64,000 bases of DNA from Pyrus communis (taxonomy: Eukaryota > Streptophyta > Magnoliopsida > Rosales > Rosaceae): contig NC_084815.1 of assembly GCF_963583255.1 (NCBI RefSeq), positions 20,896,307-20,960,306 on the forward strand, read 5' to 3'. This document shows, one piece after another, positions 12,118-24,065 of the stretch (its first letter is position 1; the number at the start of each line of letters is the position of its first letter). The translations under genes and the position numbers were made by a program. The notes under the pieces are model-generated. The model ran no database searches, was not told the DNA's origin, and saw only the letters and a list, made by a program, of their open reading frames with translations.

Positions 12118-14799
12118 ATGGCCTCGAGTGAGGGATTCCTGACGAATGAGCAGAGGGAGAAGTTAAAAATTGCTAGCCAGAATGTGGAGGTTTTGTCGTC
12201 ATCGCCGAAATCTCCTACATCTTTTCTATCTGAACACCATGTAAAAGCCCCCGCCGGTGGGAAGGCACCAACAGCTGGGATAGCCGTGAGGCATGTACGT
12301 CGGTCACACTCAGGAAAATTTGTGCGAGTAAAGAAGGGTAAGTCCCCATTCGGCACTTTTGCGATTCACCTTGATTTTATGTTAGCTTATAAAGTTTTGA
12401 AGAGAGTGGGATTGGATACATTGATTTGTAAGTAATGGTGTTTACGGTTTAATTAAGTAATTGTCCTTGTTAAATTATTGTCCCCATGATGCTCTTAAAC
12501 AATTTTGGTGCATGTATCAGTTGAGTTTTAAACTTTTTTTTAGGCAAATGATTGCACTTTAGTTTTACATGGTCGAAGACTTGATGTTGTACATTAGTTC
12601 ATCTTTGGGTCAATCGTAAAGTTTCTATCTAGCTCTACCACTTTTAATTTTTTATTTGATGTTGTTCAGTTGTGCTGAATTGACGATATTGTCAGTGGTT
12701 GTTAAAATTAGCTCTCTCTGGTATTTTTATTAGTTGACTTGATTTCTCGTCTATGTCTGATGGTAACAGAGGGAGGCGGTGGAAAGGGCACGTGGGGAAA
12801 ACTGCTTGACACTGACGGTGTACCCACTCTTGATCGTAATGACCCTAACTACGACAGTGGCGAGGTAATATGTTTTTAAGTTTAGTTTCAATATATTCCC
12901 TACATGTATTATTTTGTGTACTCTGAATAGGTGAATTAAAAATTTCTAATTTAAATACTCTGGTCTCACCAGGAACCATATCGACTGGTTGAGTCAACTG
13001 TTACAGATCCCTTGGATGAATACAAGAAAGCTGTCGTTTCCATAATTGAGGAATATTTCAGCACCGGTGATGTGGCAGTGGCAGCATCTGACCTCAAAGA
13101 ACTAGGCTCAAGTCAATATCATTCTTACTTCATTAAGCGACTTATTTCCATTGCCTTGGATAGGCATGATAAGGAGAAGGAAATGGCTTCGGTTTTGCTT
13201 TCATCTTTGTATGCCGATGTCATTAGCCCTCCCCAGATTAAAGATGGATTTTTCATCCTTCTTGAATCTGCTGATGACCTTGCAGTGGACATATTGGATG
13301 CAGTCGACATCCTCGCTTTGTTCCTTGCCCGTGCAGTGGTTGATGACATCCTTCCTCCTGCCTTCTGCACCAGGGCAAAGAAAGCACTCCCAGAATCTTC
13401 AAAGGGCGTTCAGGTAATCCAGACTGCTGAGAAGAGCTATCTTTCAGCTCCGCACCATGCCGAACTTGTGGAAAGGAGGTGGGGCGGTAGCACCCACATT
13501 ACTGTTGAAGAGGTGAAGAAAAAAATTGCTGGTCTATTGAGGGAATACGTGGAAAGTGGAGACACTTCTGAGGCTTGTAGGTGCATAAGGGAGTTGGGTG
13601 TTCCATTCTTTCATCATGAGGTTGTGAAGAGGGCTTTGGTTCTTGCCATGGAGATTCAAACTGCAGAACCGCTAATAATTAAGCTGTTAAAGGAAGCAGC
13701 TGAAGAAGGCTTGATTAGTTTTAGTCAAATGGTAAAGGGCTTTTCTCGATTGGTAGAGAGCCTTGACGACCTTGCTCTTGACATTCCATCAGCAGTTAGC
13801 TTGTTCCAGTCCCTGGTCCTCAAGGCGACAGATGAGGGTTGGCTTGATGCTTCCTTTTTGAAGTCCTTGGATGAAGATGGCGATGCACGAGTTGAAGATG
13901 AAAAAGTGAGGCAGTACAAGAAAGAGATTGTGGCCATAATTCATGAATATTTTCTCTCAGATGATATCCCAGAACTGATCCGGAGCCTTGAAGATCTTGG
14001 GGTACCTCAATATAATCCACTCTTCTTGAAGAAGCTGATCACCCTTGCGATGGATCGCAAGAACCGTGAAAAGGAAATGGCATCTGTTCTGCTTTCTGCC
14101 CTTCACATTGAGATCTTTTCAACCGATGACATAGTTAATGGTTTTGTTTTGCTTCTGGAATCTGCCGAGGATACAGAATTGGACATTTTGGATGCTTCAA
14201 ATGAGCTTGCTCTCTTCCTGGCTAGGGCTGTGATCGATGATGTCTTGGTTCCTCTAAATTTGGACGAAATTGGCAGCAAGTTGCCACCAAATAGCAGTGG
14301 AAGTGAGACTGTTCGATCGGCCCAATCACTGATTTCTGCTCGCCATGCTGGCGAGAGACTCCTGAGATGTTGGGGAGGCGGGACTGGCTGGGCTGTGGAG
14401 GATGCAAAGGACAAGATAGCAAAGCTGTTGGAGGAGTATGAAAGCGGGGGTGTTGTGAACGAGGCCTGCCAGTGCATCCGGGATCTTGGAATGCCGTTCT
14501 TTAACCACGAGGTGGTGAAGAAGGCACTGGTCATGGCCATGGAAAAGAAAAACGACAGGATGCTAGACCTGCTTCAGGAGTGCTTCAGTGAAGGACTGAT
14601 CACAATCAACCAGATGACGAAAGGCTTCACCCGAATCAAGGACGGGCTAGATGACCTTGCTCTCGACATTCCAAACGCAAGGGAGAAGTTCAGCTTCTAC
14701 GTGGAGCAGGCACAGGACAAGGGGTGGCTCCTGCCTTCCTTTGGATCACCTGCTGCGGATGGCTCTCAGAAATCCGACCCAGGCTCTGCAGCTTCTTGA
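12118..14799 (+). CDS. MA3-domain translation regulatory factor (PDCD4-like, MRF/ECIP1 family)
   Basis: The protein has four MA3 domains, the fold used by PDCD4 and eIF4G to bind eIF4A. Plant MRF proteins associate with eIF4A and ribosomes and tune translation under energy shortage; the family member ECIP1 was found with EIN2. CDS exons are 12118-12337, 12770-12864 and 12973-14799, giving 713 aa. An upstream non-coding exon (about 11345-11661) is spliced to 12114, four bases before the ATG. Residues 1-105 are a serine/glycine-rich leader including 'SFLSEHHVKAP'. MA3 units lie at roughly 119-235, 283-400, 417-535 and 580-695. They alternate in type: units 1 and 3 share 'KEMASVLLS', and units 2 and 4 share 'ACRCIRELG'-like text with 'FFHHEVVKRAL' or its variant. 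The frame is open with no lesions. The length matches the family (about 700 aa). Confidence 0.92.
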
Positions 14800-14851
14800 G
14801 AAGGAACACATTTTTCGATTGCCTCTCTCTCATGTAATGTTGTTGGCCATG

Positions 14852-14886
<35 letters not shown>

Positions 14887-15765
14887 CTGTTTAAATTCGT
14901 GTTTTTTCTGTAACTTTCTAAAAGGCGGATGTGGGTATTGGGATGATATTTAGATTTGTTCTGAGATGTTTTTTTTTGTGTGTTACTAGTGGTAATCTAA
15001 TCGGTTAGATTATAGCGATCCCACCGCGATGTATAAAGCTGCTTCTTTCGTTTTATGGATGTCTTATGTCTCCTTTCTTTGGGGCATTTGGGTGGCCAAA
15101 AACCACCTCGAAAACAACCTCGCGGCCTCCTCCCAAAGAGTGGAGACTCTAGTGGTGAACCTTGTGATTGATAGAAGTGCGTTGCGAGAGAAATTTACTT
15201 ATACTGAAAATAATGCATGACAATGTGGTTCTTCCACCCGTTCAACTTCTTCCATGCCCTTCTTCTGGTCAATTTTGCGGTATGCTCACCATGCACATGC
15301 GTGTCAATTGACTTTACTCCAGTTAAGTTTCACATTCAATGTTACTTTTTTAAATTTGAAAAAAGTTAACTAAGGTTAGGTGAAAAGGCACGTGACATAG
15401 GATTAGATATATGGTGACCATACACTATAGTTTATGATGGTGAACAAAAATGTTTCCATGAAAAAGGAATTAAGATTCTTCCTATGGCTTTTAATTGAGT
15501 TGATTTTTGCTAAAAATAAACAAGCCCATTTGATTTGAAAGTTAACTAAAATACGATTTACGAGTTGCAGAATTATTGACATTTTCATATTTAAAAACAA
15601 AGCGCAATTAGTTGATAATGGAAATTTTATTTGAACTCATGTTTTGTATTTATACACTTGAAAATTTCAATGTGAAATTGTGAATGGTCTTTTCTACTCT
15701 ATTATACATTATCGTTACGGGCAAAGATTTATTTGAAATTAATATTAAATTCATTAATATATCTT
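14800..15765. other. 3'UTR of the MA3 gene and AT-rich intergenic DNA
   Basis: A CT dinucleotide run at about 14850-14882 probably lies in the 3'UTR of the MA3-domain gene. The rest is AT-rich, and I see no further gene. The short frame at 15029-15220 shows no family signature. Confidence 0.5.
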
Positions 15766-15766
15766 T

Positions 15767-16165
15767 ACCCAATTAAGGCAATGGTCACTCAACTTTAATC
15801 CAATTCCAACTAAAAATATGTAACTATTGGTCCCTTAACTCATGAAAACATGCAAATATGGTCCTTTTCGCCGACTCAGTCAGAACTTCCGTCAAAATGA
15901 GTCATGTTGGAAGAACCACTGGTATAATCGAGTTAAAGTTGAGGGATTTCTCCAATTGTGTTAAGTTGATGGACCATTTCTCTAATTGGGTGAAAGTTGA
16001 GGGATCATTGCTACAATATTCTCATTTATTTTCCTTATTTACCCCTTGATTGAGCTACACGTGCCTAGCACCTGACTCATTTTAACCAAAATTCTAACGG
16101 AGTTGAAAAAAAAGACCATAACTGCATATTTTGATGGGTTAAGGGACCATTGCTACATTGGGTAA
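15767..16165. mobile_element. Palindromic MITE-like element
   Basis: The two ends are imperfect inverted copies. The left part contains 'CAATGGTCACTCAAC' and 'GCAAATATGGTCCTTTT'. The right part contains 'AAAAGACCATAACTGCATAT' and 'GGGACCATTGCTACATTG'. Inner phrases ('CGTCAAAATGAGTCATG' against 'GACTCATTTTAACC') also pair. No coding capacity is seen. It abuts another MITE at 16166. The superfamily is not determined. Confidence 0.6.
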
Positions 16166-16420
16166 CACTAGGGAGATCAAAATTTTAAACCAAATTTGCA
16201 AACCAATGATATGTCACCAGTAGAAAATACGCACATTAATCAACACTTAAGAAATAATCCAATCATTAACATCCACATAATTTAATTTACAAAATTTATT
16301 AAAAAATTTAGTGTCCCTAGTAGAAAATACACATGTTAATCAATACTTAAGAAATAATCAAATCATTAACATCCACATAATTTAATTTACAAAATTTATT
16401 AAAAAATTTAGTATCCCTAA
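16166..16420. mobile_element. MITE with 'CTAGGGAGA' ends carrying an internal 100-bp tandem duplication
   Basis: The ends read CTAGGGAGATC on the left and GTATCCCTA on the right. The body holds a direct duplication with a period of exactly 100 bp: 'TAGAAAATAC' at 16221 recurs at 16321, and most of the intervening text is repeated. Relatives of the same family are visible at about 50452-50600 and 62559-62735 (shared phrases 'GGATTATTACTT', 'CATCA…TTTACAAATTT'). Confidence 0.6.
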
Positions 16421-16597
16421 CATTATCCTTCTTCAATTGCGAGAGTAGGGGTGAGCACAGTCTGGTTCGGCCCGGTTCCACCCTCAACATGAAACCGGAA
16501 CCGGAAAATTTCAACGGTTCGGTTTGGTACGGTTCCGCTTAAATTTATTACTAAAATCGTACGGTTCGATTCATGCCGGTTTACGATTCTAACCAAA

Positions 16598-16628
<31 letters not shown>

Positions 16629-16663
16629 TTTTCTAATACTAGACACATATTTCAACCACAAAT

Positions 16664-17300
16664 TGTCACATCCCGGCCCTGGGCGGATCACTTCCCGGGC
16701 CCGCTCCACCACCGTAGCACGATATTGTCCGCTTTGGGCTTACCATTCCCTCACGGTTTTGTTTTTGGGAACTCACGAGCAACTTCCCAGTGGGTCACCC
16801 ATCATGGGATTGCTCTAGCCCCCTTCTCACTTAACTTCGAAGTTCCTACGGAACCCGAAGCTAGTGAGCTCCCAAAATGCCTCGTGCTAGGTAGGGATGA
16901 GAATATACATTTAAGGATCACACCCCTGGGTGATGTGGGATGTCACAATCCACCCCCCTTAGGGGCACGACGTCCTCGTCGGCACACCACGATCAGGGTT
17001 AGGCTCTGATACCAATTGTCACATCCCGGCCTTGGACGGATCACTTCCCGGGCCCGCTCCACCACTATAGTACGATATTGTCCGCTTTGGGCTTACCATT
17101 CCCTCACGGTTTTGTTTTTGGGAACTCACGGGCACCTTCCCAGTGGGTCACCCATCATGGGATTGCTCTAACCCCCTTCCCGCTTAACTTCGGAGTTCCT
17201 ACGGAACCCGAAGCTAGTGAGCTCCCAAAAGGCCTCGTGCTAGGTAGGGATGAGAATATACATTTAAGAATCACACCCCTGGGTGATATGGGATGTCACA
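16664..17300 (-). mobile_element. Complete Cassandra TRIM retrotransposon with 5S rRNA-like LTRs
   Basis: Two 284-bp LTRs (16664-16947 and 17017-17300) both start and end TGTCACA. They flank a 69-bp internal region. The exact 5-bp target-site duplication is CAAAT (16659-16663 and 17301-17305). The element lies on the minus strand: the tRNA-Met primer binding site TGGTATCAGAGC is the complement of 17003-17014, and a G-rich polypurine tract lies near 16950-16965. On the minus strand the LTR carries the 5S rRNA-like segment 'CGAAGTTAAG…GATGGGTGACC…CTGGGAAGT', the hallmark of Cassandra, which uses a Pol III-type internal promoter. It has no protein-coding capacity. Two 85-95-codon frames inside the LTRs are artefacts of LTR duplication. 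The LTRs differ at few positions, suggesting a fairly recent insertion. Confidence 0.95.
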
Positions 17301-17365
17301 CAAATTCAAGTAAATTTGAGTTTCCACTTCTAGATCTACTAAATTTGTGATCAGAAGATAGAAAG

Positions 17366-19721
17366 TGTAATATCCCCAAAATTTTAGGTGGTGATTATGA
17401 GTAGATTACTTGTGGTCATTAAAAGTTCTTTTACTTTTGAGACCAAGCTTTGGCTTGAAAAAAAAAAAAAAAAAACTGAAGTTATAGGATTAAAAGGGGA
17501 TGGGTTCTAGAAAACCCCTCAATTAGCTGTTTCCCCTTCCAACCGAAAGAAATGAAAGGGTTTATCCCTTTTAGCTCTTAACTTGTCAAAAAGAAAATCT
17601 ATGGAAGAGGAGTTTAGTTTTCTTTGCTTGTGAAGACTAGAACAAGTGAGGATCTTTCCTTTGTTTCCATTTAAGGTATCTATTTCTTACCTTTGGGATC
17701 TATTTGATTTTTTGGTTTGTTAACCCATGAATTAGTTTGGGTGGGAGTAGGAAACATGAAGGTATCATAGTTCATGTTATAGTTTTAGAGTTGAGCACCA
17801 AATGTTTGATTAAAGTCCCCAATTAACCTTGAATTAGGGTATGTTGTTTGGTATTTGTACAAGTGGTGTGTGATGATTTTTCTTACTTATAGATAAGGAA
17901 GAGAAGGACAAGAGGACTACGGAACAAGTCGACAAACACCCTGGAAGTTGATTGCCAAGAAATTTAGTTTGAGGTAGGGGAGCTTTAACCATAAAAATAC
18001 TTTTATTTTTCAATTTTACTTGATCAAGCATTGTTGGCATTTGAGCACTATTTCAAGCTTATTTGAAATGTTTTTCCATTTTCGATTATGTGAAAGAAGT
18101 GAAGCAAATATTTCTCTTTAGTTTGATTTTAATAATTCGAATTTCGTTGCTAAAACTTTGGGGAGTTTAAAGTGATTGCAATTTTTTTTTTTAAATTGTG
18201 TTTTGACGTGCATGCCTCTCATTTTACTCAATATCGAATTCTGAAGCATCTCATTATGAATGTTCAAATTGTGAAAGTAGATGGAAAGTGGTACAATACC
18301 TGTGCAGTTGAGAATGTTGAGAAATGTATGAATGGGCATAATGACCCGTGAAGTTGTTTGATTATGGGCACAATGACCCAAGATTCCCCGTGGAAAGCTC
18401 CATGTGTGGGGGCTGTGAGAATGAGTTACGAAAGTGATAAATACATATGATATGAATATTGGCCAGGTATATTACAGTTCTTTCCAATCTGCTTGTCACT
18501 TGTTTGGGATAAAAGAAAATCTTTGTGATTTGTTGTGCTAGTGATTCTTTAAATGGTAATGGCTTTGTTATCTTCATGACAAAAGAAGTGACTTTGAACT
18601 TGTGTGTTGTACCGTTGTTATCAAGCTACTAATGCTCCGAAATCTTTGGTTTTTCTGTCATATGTTACTTTCCAGAAATTTTGAGCATATTTCAGATTTG
18701 TTCGATTACGTAGTTGTGAATATATGGTTTTGAATCACTCTTACTACTTTCGGCATGCATTAGAAATTTTAAATGACTACGGACTTACCCTACTGAGCAT
18801 TTTATGCTCACCCCTTTTTTCCTAAACATGTACTTTTAGGTGTGTAGGGTTGACTAGCTGAGTTTCAAGTGGCAGCTCTAGTGTGGGCTAGTTGAAAGGA
18901 GTCCAGGTGTACACATCTTTTGGGTGAGCTGCCAAAGTGTTGTATAGTTAGTCTCTATCTGTAATCGATCCCTTTGTTGTGTAGCAGACTAAGTTGTTGT
19001 GGACCTCAGTGGGTTAGAGTCTCTACTTACCTGGGCTATGAGAACCATGTATATATAACTACTCGTCTTTTGACTTGTATAAGTATTTTTGCTGATATAC
19101 ATTCTCATCAAATGGCCTGAATATGTTTTCGTGTAAGAAGCCTTGAAGGCCTTTTGTCAACTCATTATAATATGCAAGGTTTTATGACTGGCTCTTGAAG
19201 AACCACTATAAACTTGGTTATGTTTAAAACCGTGGGTGTGTATATCCTACGTAGGTGACTTTTTGGCAAGGTTCAGAATTTTACCCTTTGGAATGTAGTC
19301 AGTTTTATTTCCAAGTAATTTGGTGCTGCTGAAATTGTTTTTACAGTAAAACAGCAGCATGCCTGTTTTAGATTTAAAATTTTCTATACTTCCCTAACTC
19401 GAAAATCAGTGAAATTTTAACACCACCCAGTTTTATGTGTATACTTTGGATCTGGAATTTTTCACAATTTTTTTGTTGAACGAGTTATTTTTGGTGAATT
19501 TTACGATACAGGTCGTTTTTTTTTTTTTTTTCAGTTTGTATTACCGCGAGGTCTTTAACTCTATTACTTTAAATTAACTTTTGTAATTTGATTTAATGTA
19601 ATTGTGAAATATAAATTTTCATTGACATCATCTTAAGATGATATTTGTTTTACATCCTTGATTAACCACTTTGTTCTAGTTATTTCTCTTGAGCTCACAT
19701 CTCTAGTTTTGGGGTGTGACA
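17366..19721. mobile_element. 2.36-kb solo LTR, probably Ty3/Gypsy
   Basis: The segment begins TGTAATATCCCCAAAATTTT and ends GGGGTGTGACA. It is flanked by an exact 5-bp duplication, GAAAG (17361-17365 and 19722-19726). No second LTR, primer site or polyprotein is present, so it is read as a solo LTR left by unequal recombination. The internal phrase 'CTACTGAGCATTTTATGCTCACCCC' (about 18790-18815) is of a kind common in long plant Gypsy LTRs; I use that as supporting, not proving, evidence. Short frames within it are not genes. Confidence 0.8.
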
Positions 19722-20146
19722 GAAAGTGTGCCTATAAATATAAATCAAAAGATAGAAAGACTCATATTAAGACCAAAGTGTAGATCTTAAACTAAAACTA
19801 AAATGTACATAATGCTTAAAACAACAAAAGAGGGGGAGATAAGTGAAGAAAAATATTGGGCTTATGCACATGGTCTTCTTGAAAACATGTCTTATTTATA
19901 TAAAAATAATAATAAAACAATAATTTATATTAAAAGCGATTCGGTCCGGTTCTTAATATTTCCAAACTGGAACCGGAACTATTTGAAATGGTTCAGTTTA
20001 GTTTTTGTTCCAATTTTGACTTTTTTGATCAACGCGGTTTTTTTTGTCACGGTTCGATTCAATTTTCTGGTTTGGCGGTTTTTATGCCCACCCCTATGCG
20101 AGAGTGTTTGTGAAAATTAGCTCCCTTGCAAACCATTGTTAATTAG

Positions 20147-21110
20147 TCTTTAGCCTTGGTTTGGCTTAGCTTAACTTTTAAAAAAAGTGGGTATGAAAAA
20201 GAGTTGGAGCATTTTAAGTGTTTTGTAAACATTTTAAATTAGTTTTTCTTCAAAGTTATGGATGAAAAGAAGCTGAAAAATAGAAGTTGGAAATAACGGC
20301 TTCAACAAACAGCTTATTTTGCTAAAACACGAGTGAACAGTAAAAAATAAACGAACCTTTCAATTTTCCAATCCTACCTTCTTTCTCTCTATCATCAGTC
20401 GTGCCCTCCTTTTTTACCTCTCTCTCGCAACCTTCTGTGTTTATCCAGAAAAAACGTTCCCCCATAGTCTTGAGAAACCCTACCGAAGCTCTCTCTCTTC
20501 CTTTTCACTCCTCGCGTCCACAGACCACTAGCCTAAAAGGAAGAGCGAGTTGAAGGAAAAGCAACTCAGCAAATTGATTGGGAAGGATGATGGGGGAGTG
20601 GCAGCAGCAGCAGTAGCAAATAATCCACCAGAATTTGCAGAACCTAGAAGAAGATGATGGGATTGGAAATGGAAATGGAAGGTTGTTCATGACGGTTGTG
20701 CCTTGGCTGCTGTTGTAGTGTGAAGGGGATAAAGGGGGGATAAAGGAGGGAAAACACAAGAATGAAGAAGATGAGAAGGAGAGAGAGAGATTTATTAATT
20801 TTTAGGCATTAGAAATTATTTTTTAAAATTTCTTAATTATAAATATTTAAAATAAAATATATTTAGTAATTCACCTCTACTCGTTAAGAAAATTAAATTA
20901 ATGACATATCTAGTATTATATCTTTTTTGATCGTTTCACACAGTCATAGCTGTTTTATATAAAAATTTATTAAACACTATCATACTGTTTTTTTTTTCCT
21001 AAAAGCATTTTTACAAAAAAGTTTACCAAATAATGTACTGTTTTATTTCACAGCACAGTGAAATTATTATTTTTTTTTTCAAACCGTTGCAATACCAAAC
21101 CGGTACTTTT
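20147..21110. mobile_element. Possible large MITE related to the 56.8-kb element
   Basis: The left side ('CCTTGGTTTGGCTTAG', 'TTTTGTAAACATTTTAAA') and right side ('AAAAGTTTACCAAATAATG', 'TTTCACAGCACAGTG', 'GCAATACCAAACCGG') match phrases at the ends of the element at 56814-57159. The middle (about 20390-20800) is unrelated CT/GA-rich DNA, perhaps captured or inserted. I could not find a clean target-site duplication, so the borders are approximate. Confidence 0.45.
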
Positions 21111-21461
21111 AACAAATACAAATCCGATGTCGTTTTATTTGATAGTCTCCTTTCGTACGTCGTACTTCTACTCTACGTCGTTGGCTTCATCTCTTCGCAG
21201 CCCCTCCCCGGTGTTTTCAGACTCTCAGTCGGAATCGAATTCCATCGTCTCAGTTTTCACCGAACGCCTGATTCCGAAGAGACGGATTCCAAAGGGGTTC
21301 GAATTCCCTGTTTTTTCGAGGTTAAAAACCCACCGCCGCCCCATTTTCCCCAGTATTCCGGAATTACCCCTGCGCCGTCGAAGATGATCATGATTGCGTC
21401 CCCTTATTGAAGCCCTAACCCCATCGAAGTATCTCCGGTACAATCCCCGATTTCGATCACA

Positions 21462-24065
21462 ATGTAAGTACGGCGTTGTTTCGGGAATCATGAATTTTCT
21501 TGGCTGCCAGATGCAGAGGTGTTTGTGCTTTTGCTGAAGTCAGTTTCTTTATGCAGGTCGCAGGAGGAGATTGCGAGGGAAGCAATAAAACACGCTCTGA
21601 AGGCTCTGCGGCGGCGGCATTTGGTGGAAGAAGGTGCTCATGCACCAGCTTTCATCGCTCTTTCGAAGCCAATTCTTCATCAGGTAGTCTCTTAATTTCT
21701 AGCAAGCTGCGATTTAGGGTTTTGGTTTGGGGGATTTTGTTTGAATTTGAAATATTTGATCCCCGAGTTCTCAAGCAGAATAATTTTCGGTTTTCGAATG
21801 ATGGAAATGATTGATGTGATTAATCATTGGGGGGAAGAATTTGATGCTTGGTTAACTTGCTGTGGCGTTTAGTTTCTCAGTTTCTCATGTAGTTGGATGG
21901 AGTATAGTTGTAGCTTCCTTTACGTTTGAATTGTTTAGAACTTGGAGATTGAGTTACCTTTGATTGTCATTTTAAGGGTTCAGAATGGAAGGAGAAAGCG
22001 GAGAATCTGGAAATGGAACTTCAGCAGTGTTACAAAGCTCAATCTCGGCTGTCCGAGCAACTCGTGGTGGAAGTAGCGAAGTCCAGAACTTCAAAAGCTT
22101 CACTTCAAGAGAAAGAAGCAGCAGTGGCTGATCTTCAGAAGGAATTATCTGAAAAAAGGTTCACTTTTTCATTACTAGTAATGGAGAAGCAGATGGTTTT
22201 TGAGATTTCAAGTTCTGTATGACTGATTTCAATTACATGTTGCAGGGATGAATGTTCTCAATTAGTGGCTGACTTGGAAGAGAAAATTAAAGCTTTGGAA
22301 TTGGTTGTGAGTGAGAACAAGGAAATAAGAGCGCAGCTAGAAGAAATGTCTATAAGAGCTAAGAACGCTGAGGCTGAAAATAAGGTGTTAATTGACCGCT
22401 GGATGTTGGAGAAGATGAAGGATGCAGAACGGCTTAACGAGGTACTTTATATGTAATCAAACCCAAATTGTGGTTCACTTTTTTAGTTTAGTCGATAGTT
22501 CTAGATGTTAGTGGGTTTAAGGTATGACGCGAGACATAGCTGTACTGTCTCAAGGCTCTTGTTGATGTTGTCTTGCTGTAGGTTGTATCCTAATCAGAAT
22601 GTTTGGCCACCGCTCAACATATGTTGATTTTCATTTATAAGTTCGTTCTTACGTTTGGTGACTATGCCAATTTGTGCTTAATTGCATACATATATATAAT
22701 TTTGCCACTTTCACGTGTAAAATAAATGCTAGAAAAAAATAAATGGAAACGATGCTATATATGTATTAATTTGGATTTTTGTTGACGTGCAAACGTGGGC
22801 TTTGCCGTTTTCTTTCTTGCACTTTAAATATTATTTAACTTAAAACATTGAGAAAGTATATGGGATATCCAGATAAGATTTGAAATCTCATTTCAGTGGT
22901 TGCAAGCATTGCCTTGTTCTCCAGTATATTATAAGATTATGTATTACTTCATTTGTTGAAAGAAATATTTCTTTTGTACATTTTCTACCCGTTTTACATA
23001 CGGCGTATAGGTTTTAACCCATGTTTTCTTTATTTAATTTAGGCAAATGCACTCTATGAAGATATGATTGAGCGGCTCAGGGCCAGCGGTTTGGAAAAAC
23101 TTGCGAGGCAGCAAGTAGATGGTGTTGTCCGCCAAAGTGAAGAAGGTGCTGAGTACTTTTTGGAGTCAACCATTCCCTCCACATGCAAGAATAGGATCCC
23201 TGCCCATGATGGTGGCTGCGCTTCCATATTATTTGAGTACAATTCTGGGAAATTGATTACTGGCGGACAGGATGGGTCCATCAAAATGTGGGATACAAAT
23301 ACTGGGTCACTAACTCGTACACTTAATGGTTGCATTGGTTCTGTTCTGGATCTCACGATTACTCATGATAATAGATCTATCATTGCAGCAAGCAGCTCTA
23401 ACAAATTGTATGCCTGGGATGTTAACTTGGGGAGGGTTCGACACACTCTCACTGGCCACATGGATAAAGTGTGTGCAGTAGATGTCAGCAAATTCTCAAG
23501 CCGTCATGTTGTGAGTGCAGCTTATGATCGTACCATAAAAGTTTGGGATTTGCAGAAAGGTTACTGCACCAATACAATCATGTTCCCGAAAAACTGCAAT
23601 GCTCTGTCATTCAGCATGGATGGACAGACCATATGTTCTGGCCATGTTGATGGAAATCTTCGTTTGTGGGATATTGAGAAAGGAAAACTCCTCAGTGAAG
23701 TAGCTGCACACTCAAATGCTGTTACATCCATATCTTTGTCCCGAAATGGCAATGTTATACTGACCAGTGGGAGAGACAATGTCCATAATTTGTTTGATAT
23801 GCGGTCTCTAGAAGTCTGTGGAACGTTAAGAGCCACTGGAAACAGAGTAGCGTCGAATTGGAGTAGATCCTGTATCAGTCCAGATGACAATTACGTTGCT
23901 GCTGGATCTGCTGACGGTTCTGTGTATATTTGGTCAATATCGAAAGCTGACATTGTGAGCACTCTGAAGGAACACACTGCATCGGTCCTGTGTTGTTCAT
24001 GGAGCGGGCATGGAAAACCTCTGGCTTCTGCGGACAAGAACGGAATCATCTGTACATGGACGTGA
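21462..24065 (+). CDS. ATG16: Autophagy protein ATG16 (coiled coil plus WD40)
   Basis: ATG16 joins the ATG12-ATG5 conjugate and directs ATG8 lipidation at the forming autophagosome. Exons: 21462-21463, 21557-21683, 21977-22158, 22246-22441 and 23043-24065, giving 509 aa. The start codon is split: AT ends exon 1 and G begins exon 2. The protein opens 'MSQEEIAREAIKHAL' and, after a short ATG5-binding segment, has a coiled coil (about residues 45-180, 'KEKAENLEMELQQCYKAQ', 'LIDRWMLEKMKDAERLNE'). From about residue 215 a seven-bladed WD40 propeller follows ('LITGGQDGSIKMWD', 'VVSAAYDRTIKVWDL', 'YVAAGSADGSVYIW'), ending 'GIICTWT'. The whole propeller is in one exon. Agreement with Arabidopsis ATG16 is strong across all domains. 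The frame is intact. Confidence 0.93.

Larger units (their letters stand above)
16446..20096. mobile_element. hAT-type MITE, disrupted by two LTR elements
   Basis: The outer element begins TAGGGGTGAGC and ends GCCCACCCCTA, an 11-bp terminal inverted repeat with one mismatch. It is bracketed by an exact 8-bp target-site duplication, TGCGAGAG, at 16438-16445 and 20097-20104. An 8-bp duplication and a TAGGG-type terminus are diagnostic for the hAT superfamily. Subtracting the two inner insertions leaves about 648 bp with no transposase, so it is non-autonomous. Sub-terminal text is rich in 'CCGGTTC/GAACCGG' inverted phrases at both ends. An AT dinucleotide run lies at 16598-16620. Confidence 0.85.

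Noticed and set aside
16725..17350. Two nearly identical 90-94-codon frames ('MSALGLPFPHGFVFG…')
   Set aside because: They lie in the two LTRs of the Cassandra element and read antisense to the 5S-like region; duplication follows from LTR structure, not from a gene family.
20505..20759. Cys-rich minus-strand frame ('CYCCCCHSP')
   Set aside because: Produced by GCA-repeat sequence (CAGCAGCAG) in a repeat interior; no initiation context or family match.
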